From Epiperipatus broadwayi (taxonomy: Eukaryota > Onychophora > Udeonychophora > Euonychophora > Peripatidae): a DNA stretch of 64,000 nt. Position 1 is the first letter of the stretch. Each line of letters starts with the position of its first letter. This document shows, piece by piece, positions 55,603-64,000 of the stretch. Location of the stretch: contig JAQFVV010000030.1 in the NCBI GenBank assembly GCA_028023455.1, forward strand, positions 2,252,501 to 2,316,500, in the 5' to 3' direction. Below the pieces are notes generated by a model. The model did no database searches. It saw only the letters and a list, made by a program, of their open reading frames with translations, and had not been told where the DNA came from. The position numbers were made by a program, and so were the translations under genes.

Positions 55603-55905
55603 TAGATCACATGACCCTATTCTCTTAAGCTTGTAAGTTATAAACAATGAGGATTGCCAATTCCTCACAAGCTTTGCAATAAATGCTTAGCCAGAGCCAG
55701 CATTTAAAATATCTCTGTCAGGAACCCCCCTCCCCAACCCTTGACCATGGTTTCGTGCTTTGGCACTCCTCAGAGAGGTGCCAGGGTAGATTCAGACACT
55801 AGACCTAAAAATACCAACCCAACGCCAAGCTCTTATCTAAAAGTTATCTATTGAGTGGAAAATATGAAATTTTCAGACACCTACATGTCTTCAAACCCAG
55901 TAATT
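55603..55905 (-). mobile_element. Hammerhead-bearing PLE/retrozyme-type end, divergent family
   Basis: The left part (GATCACATGACCCTATTCTC, GCTTGTAAGTTATAAACAAT) resembles the ends of family A. The right part (CTATTGAGTGG, GAAATTTTCAGACACCTACA) resembles the retrozyme units at 23.9 and 24.3 kb (CTATTGAGAAG, GAAACTTTCAGACATTTAAA). So this copy links the two families into one group. Single orientation; no target duplication found. Confidence 0.62.
55736..55787 (-). ncRNA. Hammerhead ribozyme, type I, best-formed stem II
   Basis: Minus strand: CACCTCT, CTGAGGA (complement of 55767-55773; N7 is G, which the consensus allows), GTGC-CAAA-GCAC as a perfect four-pair stem II with a tetraloop, GAAA, CC-AT-GG, T, cleavage base C (complement of 55743), AAGGGTTGGG. 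Stem III ACCATGGT is palindromic. Stem I pairs U-A, then one mismatch, then U-G, C-G, C-G, A-U. Every invariant core base is present, and unlike family A there is no unpaired A beside stem II. Confidence 0.82.
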
Positions 55906-56966
55906 ACAAAACTAAAAGAGATGCTATCTTGTATATACAAACCATTGAATTTATGAATCTATACTCAAAGAATATTACGATTAGTTTTATAATGAAGACG
56001 ATTTTGATGAAATTTAATATATTAAAGGACACAATTGTAACGGAGTTTGTAAAATTGCACAAATTAATTTATAATAAATTTATTTTAGAAAATTAATAAT
56101 CTTAATTATTTATCTTTAAATATTCAATGTTTTTTTGATAAAAATTATGCATATAATAATAAATTAAAAATGTATAGAGAGATTTCTACTGCTTGTGTTA
56201 TTCAGTAATATTCATTTACTATTTCAAGCCAAAAAAATGTTTTGAACATAGTATTCTAATATATTATACCATTGTGGATAAATTAATCCCATTTTAGTCT
56301 TATTAATTAATGAAACAATTTTTTCTTTGTAGAATGACTTTATTAACTCTGAATAATGATATTCATTGTGACAGTCATTGTGACCATGCTTTGAAAATAA
56401 TGTGAAGAACAGATAACAAAAAATATATTTATTTTTACTTTTTAACACAAATAAAAATAAGTATTAAGAAAATTAATAAAAATTAAATAAATGTTACATT
56501 AATACATAGTTAGTAAATATTTCTTCTTAGCAATCAAAAGAATATCACAACACAAAGTAATATACAAACTAAAATAAATGCAAATTTAATGATTTGTGAA
56601 CTTTTTGAGCTTTGCTCATTCTAAAAAACTCTTGTATTTTTTTCCAAATATAACAATTATCTATGTCAGTGACACTTCATAGATAAGGGGGACATCTTTT
56701 CGCAAGTTAAATTCCAGTGCCCCAAGCTCCATGAAGTAAAATTTGTAAATTAAAATGAAATAAATTCCATAAACTTTTGTTTAAAAGATAAAAAGTGGAT
56801 TCATTATATCTTTTCAAAAGACTTTATCTTATGTGTGGAAAGGAGAGTATTCCTCAAAAGTGTTTATTAGTTTACAGCATGTATGTAGAGGGAGATCCCT
56901 AATAAATGTTACAGATTAAAACATAGAACTATATAAATAAGTTATTCAATAAAAGAGAATATTTTT
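55906..56966. other. AT-rich non-coding stretch
   Basis: No gene. Around 56805-56855 (TCTTTTCAAAAGACTTTATC, GTGTGGAAAGGAGAGTATTC) lies one arm of the foldback seen at 14.2-14.7 kb. Confidence 0.5.
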
Positions 56967-57012
56967 TATATATTAAATGCTTTTACTTGTGCACTAAAAA
57001 TATAAAAAAATA

Positions 57013-57198
57013 ATTGTTTCTTCAAACACAATTGGAGTTTTTAGATTTAACTTGAAATAAAAGTACGAGGAATCCAGAAATTAATTAAGTCAATCTCTAG
57101 TTATAAAAAATAAGGATTGAATTAATTAATTTCTGGGTTTCTCATACTTTTATTTTAAGTTAAATCTAATAATCTCAATTGTTATTGAAGAAACAGTT
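57013..57198. repeat. Foldback MITE inside a terminal repeat
   Basis: Arms GTTTCTTCAAACACAATTGG and CTCAATTGTTATTGAAGAAAC, with GAAATTAATTAAGTCAATC against GATTGAATTAATTAATTTC near the centre. Arms of about 85 bases around a 20-base loop. Confidence 0.75.
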
Positions 57199-57394
57199 TT
57201 TATTTTGGTTGTTTTCTCATCCCTGGTGTTCGCCACAGGATGGTGTTGATGCTAATAAAAAACATATACATATAACGATTCCGCGCCGGACGTAAATGAT
57301 CGATTTGATCTAAAAAGATCTGATTTCTTAGATTTGTAATAAAATATTCTACGAACTAATACTATTATATGATGTTAGTTTTTTTCATTTTTGT

Positions 57395-58410
57395 AAATGT
57401 TTATTAATCTTATCTTGTTTTTGAGTTTGTGTGTGTGTGTCTTTAAAGTTACAGTGTTTTTCTAATTTTTTTTTGACTTTACGTGTGTCTATTTAAAGTT
57501 ACGGACTTTTTTTTTTGCAAGAGTAAATCAATAATTTTATTCAAAAGCAAGACATAATAAGTAAATGTTTATTAATCTTATCTTGTTTTTGAGTTTGTGT
57601 GTGTGTCTTTAAAGTTATGGGGCTTTTTCTAATTATTTTTTTTTGGACTTTAGGTGTGTCTTTTTAAAGTTACGTTTTTTTTTGCAAGAGTAAATCAATA
57701 ATTTGATTCAAAAGCAAGACATAATAAGTCAATGTTTATTAATCTTAGATTGTTTTTTAGTTTGGGTGTGTGTGTGTCTTTAAAGTTATGGGGCTTTTTC
57801 TCATTTTTTTTGGACTTTATGTGTGTCTTTTTTTAAAGTTACGGTATTTTTGGTCAAGAGTAAATCAATCTTTTATTAAAAAAGGAAGATGAAATTCTAA
57901 ACTATCAAAAGTAGCGTAATTTATATGCTACAATTTAGAATTAATACCTGACTACTATTAGTAAGGACTGTCATTGAAAGACTCGATTGAAAAATGATAC
58001 CCGACTAATTTCCGTTTTTTTTTTTTTTGGGGGGGGGGGACAGTAATGAATCAGAAAGTGGGTTGTTTTTGTTAAGTCTGACTATAAATGATAGCTGACT
58101 AATTTGCATTTTTTAACAGTAATTAATCAGAAAATGGGTTTCTTTTTTTTTTGGTAAATCTTGTGTATATATAAAAACAAACAAACCGTAATTCAAAGAC
58201 TCCATTGAAAAAATCAAACCCTGTTGAATTTGCTTTTTTTTTAAAGACAGTAATTAATCAGGAATTGGGTTGTTTTTGTTAGTGTGTAGATATAAAAACT
58301 AATCTTATTTTGAAATAATAAATGTAACAAAAAAAAATATCCGACTAATTGTATTTTTTGGACAAGTAATTCCTAATAATTAGACATTGGGTTGTTTTTG
58401 TTTGTGCATA
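57395..58410. repeat. Two consecutive tandem repeat arrays
   Basis: Array 1 (57395-57880): about three units of 167-168 bases starting AAATGTTTATTAATCTTA, each with GTGTGTGTCTTTAAAGTTA twice and CAAGAGTAAATCAATAAT. Array 2 (57985-58410): about four looser units of 95-125 bases with CCGACTAATTT, poly-T, CAGTAATTAATCAG and GGGTTGTTTTTGTTA. The unit-internal repeat of TTTAAAGTTA shows an older sub-duplication. Confidence 0.8.
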
Positions 58411-58638
58411 TATATATAGCAAAAGTAACTGGTCACGGATGAATTCTTGCGAAAACGGTTCTTTTCATGTGATTCTTTAAATTTTTTTCACTTTCGCACC
58501 CTTAAAAGCAATTTTTGAGGGTTACCCCTTTATAATGGAATCTTCAGAACATTATTACTAAACTTACAACAGTAAAGTAAGTTACAACACATTAAAAAAA
58601 ATAGACGTCTTATCAAATTTAAAAAAAATACGACTGCT

Positions 58639-58869
58639 TCAAATACACACACTCTCACACGAAACTACAGAGAAAATAGATATTCTACTATTACAAGAAA
58701 ATGATGAAAAAAATTGACTACTATGCCAGCCAATCAGGCATTTCTTTCTCTTTGCTTTTAGCATAGAAAAAAAGCCATAACCGGCAGCCATCGAGAACTT
58801 TTTCTGTGTTTTATCATAGAAAGAAGTCTCTTTGTGTTGGCTTCCATTGCTGCCTCCTCCATCCAACAT
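58639..58869 (-). CDS. Unrecognised short frame inside the 2.1-kb element
   Basis: 76 codons starting MLDGGGSNGSQHKETSF. It is less AT-biased than its surroundings, with G, S, K and C well represented. No motif is recognised. The flank repeats its own words (CTTTTTCTGTGTTTTATCAT near 58797 and ACTTTTCTGTGTTTATAACG near 58877), so the apparent coding quality may come from a GC-richer repeat. Low confidence that it is translated. Confidence 0.12.
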   Translation of the reverse strand: MLDGGGSNGSQHKETSFYDKTQKKFSMAAGYGFFSMLKAKRKKCLIGWHSSQFFSSFSCNSRISIFSVVSCESVCI

Positions 58870-59045
58870 AACATGAGGACTTTTCTGTGTTTATAACGTA
58901 GAAAAATTCCTCTTTTGTTGGGTGAAGGCTGGTGAAATGGTATATTTCTAGGAATTGACCTAGAAATAGCGACATCTTGAGGCGAACACCAGGGATGAGA
59001 AAACCTTTATTTTTAGTGCAAAAATAAAAGCATTTAATATATAAA

Positions 59046-59599
59046 TTTTTTTTATCTCTATAATTTTTAAGTTTTTAGTATTGGCACAGTAAATGAAAAT
59101 GTAAAACTATATTGTACTTTAAATTGACTGGATACTTATAGTCAATATATATATTGAACGGGATGCTTTATCCACTTCAAAAGTTTCATCGCAAAATTAA
59201 AACTAACTTTTGTTTTAATAAAGTTTTAGAAGAATTCTATTTGAAAGTTTTATATGTTATAGCGCACATACACACCTATATTTTAAAATTCTGTGATTTT
59301 AATTTTGTCTTCAATAGATTTTACTTTTAGTTTGAAAATAAATTTCTTTTGACATTTTTTTTTAATCAAATTGTAAAAACATTCTAATTTGAAAACTTTT
59401 AATCTTTTGGAAAAACTTTTAATTTTGGAAAGTTTTAATCTTTAAAAAAAAAAAAAAGCATTCTAATTTTTGGAAGTTTTAAATGCATTCCTGTTTCTTT
59501 GTTTGTAATATAATTTTAATTTATTTGTAAAAAGAAAGCTAAGACTTAATTTTTGCATTTATTTATTTTTAATTAATTTTGTATAAGATAGGAACCTTG
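59046..59599. other. AT-rich non-coding stretch
   Basis: No gene. TTTTGGAAAGTTTTAATCTTT-type words repeat three times near 59385-59480. Confidence 0.5.
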
Positions 59600-61310
59600 G
59601 TCATATTTTAATTAAGATCAAATCTGAGATAGAGATTTGCCCTGGACAAAAACTGCTAATTAAAGATGATGCAGGAGATAAGAATGCATATAAATAATCC
59701 TGGGTTTCAGACTAATTATTATTTGCTATTCATTTTATTCTGTATGTTGAGTAGTTATTCAGCTATTCACTTTTATTTCACTTGTTAGGTGTATGGATTC
59801 AGCTTTTAGTTTACTAATAGTGATACCTGTATGAATTGCCATGCTGCCATAAATTCCCAAGATTGCTGTTCACACCTGAGTACAGCCATTCAGAATAATA
59901 CCTGTTGCTGTCTACTATAAAGAAATCCTACTGAAATTATATAACTGCCTTCCAATTTCTGAATAAGATCGTCTCTGCAGAATGTCTGAACTGTATGCCA
60001 TTATGAATCTTAGCTACAACATACCATGCTAAATCAACCCAAAGATGATCCCTAGATTCTGAATTGTTCTTGCAAGATCATGCTGTAAAAGCTTAACTAA
60101 GAAATGATCCAGTGCTTGTCTCCAAACTTCCTACCAAAGAGATATAAATCAAAAGGCTTCATGATGGACTCAAATTAGAAAGAACCGTGTACACCCCACT
60201 GGAGGAAATCTGACAGACTTTACAATAGGCCTCAAGATAAAATATTTCATATTCTAACCAGGGTTTAAATATCTATTAGTCTTAGCTTAGTCTGTAATGA
60301 AACCACTCTTTATAATAAGTTTTGTTTATACAATTTAAATATCTTTATGTATTTTTCTTATTATAGTGTGTATTGGAATCTTCGTTTTAAGGTTCCATAT
60401 TTTTAAATTTATTTGTCTGGGAAAGTTTTGTGAGCTTCTGTTTTTACATGCTTAGTGTTTTCCTTTAATTATTTATATTACTAACCTTGATAATTGTTTT
60501 GGAAGATATTTGTAATTGGCCTTTTTATTCACCTGCCCTTTGTTATTATAACTAGTTTAGTTAAGCTTGGTTTATATTTTACTGCAGAAAGGTAAATCTT
60601 TTGGCTGGTGATTTATTGGGTGTATTGTTTTGTCTTTCCTAAATCAGAGATTTTATTTCTTCTGTTCAAGATTACATAAATTGTAATCTTTTCTTGTTAT
60701 ATTTTCTCATCTTGTATTGGAAATAACATTGATTACCGTAAAAGTGGTTTATTATGAGATGTTCTGCAGACATATGACATTTTTGGTCTTGATACTCTAT
60801 TCCTGGTCAAGGAAAGCTCACATGCACTGTTTCATTATGTTCCCTACAGGACTTCTTCATTTTTGTTTTGAAATATCTAGATAGGAAAACTGAAAGTAGT
60901 TTTTATAGACGGTTAGCAGGAAGATATTATAATTCCTTCTTTTTAAATTATAGGTGAGAAAACAAACTTATCTGCCAGAGTATTTAATATTTTCAAAACT
61001 CATATACACTCTCTGATAAATACACTGTAAAAATCTAGGTCAACCTGTAAACTTTCGTTTGGTTAAGATTTTTTTCTTAATTTAATAAATTATAAAGTAT
61101 GTAAAATTAGTTTGGCTGACATTTGTCTCTGTTGTCTGAACAATCTTAAAGATATCTTTCCCTCCCTGGGTCTAGATGGTGGCAATCATCATAATTATTA
61201 ACTTTTGATCACCATAAATTAAATTTTCTAGGTTGTTAGGGACCTAGTGGCACCCTTGGTGATCAAAAGAAGATAGAAGTGACCGGTATAATATATATAT
61301 ATATTGTAAC
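59600..61310. other. GC-richer stretch, possibly a decayed LTR or untranslated sequence
   Basis: Composition is less AT-rich than the surroundings. CATATAAATAATCCTGGG (59688-) followed after about 25 bases by TTTCAGACTAATTATTATTT resembles a TATA box with an initiator, as in LTR retrotransposon LTRs. Near 61245, CTAGTGGCACCCTTGGTGAT looks faintly like a primer-binding region. No LTR pair and no coding sequence are visible, so this remains a guess; it could equally be an untranslated exon. Confidence 0.22.
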
Positions 61311-64000
61311 CTGACAAATGAACTAGGATGCTTCCCTGATACAAATGCTGGAATCAAAGGTTACACAAACAGGCACCATATTAGCTATGAACAATCTGAT
61401 AATTAATTATAATTATTAATATACAAGGTTATTATATTAGATTAAATCTTATCTCAGGTTAGGTTCTGAAATGTCTTTATCTCAGGGTTCAAATTGCAAG
61501 TGCACTTGGAACAAGAAAAAATGCTAATATTAATATACTTCAAACTCTTAAACTATGATAACTGTTACTCAAGCTATACATTAAATATTTTATATACTTC
61601 TCTTACTTTTATTCTTAACATTCGAATTTTAAGGAAACAGAAATGAAATTATGCAATAATAGAGTATTAAAATACTTAAATAATATATGGTTAGCAAATT
61701 GAAACATTTCTAAATACTTTAAAGTTATTCGTATAACTATTTAATTTCTCCTATCTATAAAATAAACAAATATTATATCTTCTGATGCAACTTTTAGTAA
61801 GCAATAACATGGAATAATACAGCAGGCAGTAAGCGTATATTTTATGCTACCAACTATATAACAAGTGCATATGAAATAAAAGCAAATAGAATAATATTTA
61901 TCTTTGATAATGCAGGTAAAATGAACAATAAGCAAAATGGATGAATAAACTTGAAAATTAATAAATTCTAATATGCAGGTAAAATGAGCAATAAATAAAG
62001 CAAATAAATAAATTTTATGTGACCATTGAAGTGTACTCTCATAAAATAATTAATTATGAAAACTTTAAAGTAGATTTTCTGAGTAATAATGCAATAATGT
62101 CATAATAACAACGGATCAGAAACGTATTTAATGAATAGCAAAAAATATTTATTTACAACATATAATAATTTCTATACAATAGAATATTTATTTATAATAA
62201 GCGTATGACTTTAAAATAAAATTTATAAGTAATTGTACTTTTCCATCAAGCATTCCTAAAAATTTATAATACATTCCCATCTATCTAATATGGTCTTTAT
62301 TTCAAGCCTTATATCCATAGAGTAGCAACAATACATCTATATGCTGCTATCCAGGCCATTAGTAAGATATATGCTTTTCATGAGCAAAACAGGACTGGAA
62401 AAAACTGTGGTGACACTTTATAGGTTTAAAAAAATAGCTATTAATATTACGCAAAATAAATAATATACTTATATAACACTAATACTACCTATGTTGGGGT
62501 GAGGAAATAAATATTTCAACACTTACAATATATATTTAAGTTTAAAATCATAGCAGAACTAATAATGAATTATAAGATAAACATGCTTTTAGATATTTAC
62601 AATATACAAAAATATACTTCAACAGTGAAATTTTATGGCAAAGTGGTAAATGAAAGTATTAACAATAAAATAGGAGTAGACATCTGGTAACTATGTGCAG
62701 ATGATGCTATAAATAAACAAACTGTACTCTCACACATGGATGGGATAAATGTTTATAAAAAAATACAATATCCACCTAAAATTTGCCTAAATTAATACCA
62801 TTAAAAAGTATAAGGCATGAAGCTGATAATAGTAATAAATAATTATCTCTCACATGTATATACAGAAGGCATTCAATGCATCTATTCAGTCTAATATTAT
62901 GCATACACTGAAAAAACTGTCACTGCATAATGGTGACAACATTTAATTTATAAGCTATCTAAAATTCTCATTCACAATTATTCATAATACTTTTGATTAT
63001 AAATACCTATGTCAAATATATAAACACCTGTTATACTTTGGGTACAATCATTTATTTAAGCTTAAACAATTATTCAGAGAACTCCAGAATAATAGGAAAA
63101 TTAACTCATAGAATAAACCTTGTATCTCACCGAATTTCATTTCTTGGACACCACTATTATAAACATATTTGTAATATCATAAATAATATTATTAATAATA
63201 TAATACATAAATTATAACTATAAATAATTTTCAATAGATTAGAGATTAAAGTCTTCATCAGAACTACAAGAAAAGAAATAAAATTATTTGCAGCAATAAT
63301 TTGAAAAAAGTTTAAAGGAAAGGAATTATTAATTATATTTGTTAACTATCAGTGAATAATAGGTAAATGAGAAGAAGAATTAATAATAATAATTCAATCC
63401 TTGTTTTTTTTGTTAATAATTGAATTTTATCGTGATTTCAATAAAAGAAAGCAAATATTTCTGCTTTTAAATTAAAAATCTCCTCAATGTCTAAAAAATT
63501 ATGAAAGCTATTTGCTTTCTTTTAATTCATTGCTTGTCAGAATAATGTAAAGATTTATAATTATGCAGAAATTTAAAAGCAAAACTTCAATAACTAACTA
63601 AGAGTCATTGGATATATTTTGATATTTTTTATTATGTTCTAAAACATATTATTCTAATTGTATTTTGACTTACATTACAAAGTTTAATAGTGAAATTCAA
63701 ATATTTAAAAGAAATATAAAAATAATACACTAATATATCAGAGACATATATAGTAAGCATTCTTACAAGTTTAACATCATATTCTAAACAGAATTAATTA
63801 ATTTCTATTAATTTCTGTTTTAAGTGAAATAAAATATTAGTGAAGATTTAAAGAATGGTATTCTAGAGCATACATTTTCATTTTATAAACCTCTGAACTT
63901 AGCCAATGAGAATTAGGAAAGAATTTCATAATAAATATTTCAACATAACATTTAATAAACATCTTTTGTTTTAAAATATATTTAAGCATGATTTTACTAC
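61311..64000. other. AT-rich non-coding stretch
   Basis: No gene or repeat family recognised. The word GCAGGTAAAATGARCAATAA occurs twice (61913 and 61975), a short local duplication. Open frames at 61741 (minus) and 62993 (plus) have no motif. Confidence 0.5.

Larger units (their letters stand above)
56967..59045. mobile_element. 2.1-kb element with split terminal inverted repeats and internal tandem repeats
   Basis: Outer ends TATTAAATGCTTTTACTTGT (56971-) and AAAATAAAAGCATTTAATAT (to 59040) are inverted. Inside, GTTTTCTCATCCCTGGTGTTCGCC positions 57211-57234 and 58981-59004 are an exact 24-base inverted repeat. On the right the two blocks adjoin; on the left a 190-base foldback (57013-57198) separates them, so a MITE landed in the left terminal repeat. 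Internal tandem repeats fill 57395-58410. The only frame (58639-58869 minus, 76 codons) is unrecognised. Probably a non-autonomous DNA transposon; the superfamily is unknown. Confidence 0.68.

Noticed and set aside
61913-61995. Tandem repeat as a functional element
   Set aside because: Only a 20-base word repeated once about 60 bases apart, no further structure.
1-64000. CRISPR array, bacterial operons or prokaryotic promoters
   Set aside because: The tandem arrays have no spacer structure, and LINEs, SINEs and AT-rich intergenic DNA show an animal genome.

Overview
The window is AT-rich animal nuclear DNA (roughly three quarters A+T by eye). I found no host protein-coding gene that I can support. 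The reasons for an animal are: RTE-type and CR1/Jockey-like LINE remnants, Penelope-like element (PLE) remnants with a GIY-YIG type endonuclease end, tRNA-derived SINE-like repeats, hAT-type DNA elements with 8-bp target duplications, and hammerhead ribozymes of the kind known from PLEs and retrozymes. A 180-bp repeat at 40641-40820 closely resembles the non-autonomous SPIN (SPACE INVADERS) hAT transposon, known from several tetrapods, a triatomine bug and a pond snail. An invertebrate such as a mollusc or arthropod is my best guess; the species cannot be fixed from this sequence.

Layout. 1-20 kb: mostly featureless AT-rich DNA with a LINE RT scrap (3335-3581), hammerhead-bearing inverted repeats (3.6, 4.3-5.1, 9.0-9.3, 13.3-13.7 kb), long foldback elements (1.5, 5.8-6.5, 7.8-8.0, 11.1-11.6, 12.2-12.4, 14.2-14.7 kb), a diverged inverted pair of endonuclease-like coding scraps (12.5-13.1 kb), a LINE 3' end with polyA (15.7-16.3 kb) and SINE-like repeats in inverted pairs (18.4-19.5 kb). 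20.7-23.6 kb: one hAT-like element bounded by a perfect 8-bp duplication and filled with later insertions, including hammerhead and SINE repeats. 23.75-24.4 kb: a tandem hammerhead-unit element with a 15-bp duplication. 24.45-27.55 kb: the best LINE, an RTE-type element on the minus strand, broken by a 127-bp internal duplication and a stop. 27.55-29.75 kb: two PLE fragments, head to head.

30-64 kb: microsatellites, a LINE C-terminus (31 kb), foldbacks (32.5, 34.1-34.5, 35.5, 37.5-38.1, 43.1-44.4, 47.4-47.6 kb), a second truncated RTE copy (38.9-39.8 kb), the SPIN-like element, a LINE zinc-knuckle remnant (42 kb), hammerhead family copies at 40.9, 47.2, 51.0, 53.7 and 55.7 kb, a 2.1-kb element with split terminal inverted repeats and internal tandem repeats (57.0-59.0 kb), and a quiet last 5 kb.

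The main result is the set of hammerhead-type self-cleaving ribozymes on repeat arms. Several elements are flanked by 12-15 bp target duplications, as expected of PLE-type retrotransposition rather than cut-and-paste MITEs. Core CTGANGA, a hairpin and GAAA recur in several otherwise different repeat families with different but complementary hairpin stems, which is covariation evidence for a shared RNA fold. All calls rest on reading by eye; no folding program or database was run.
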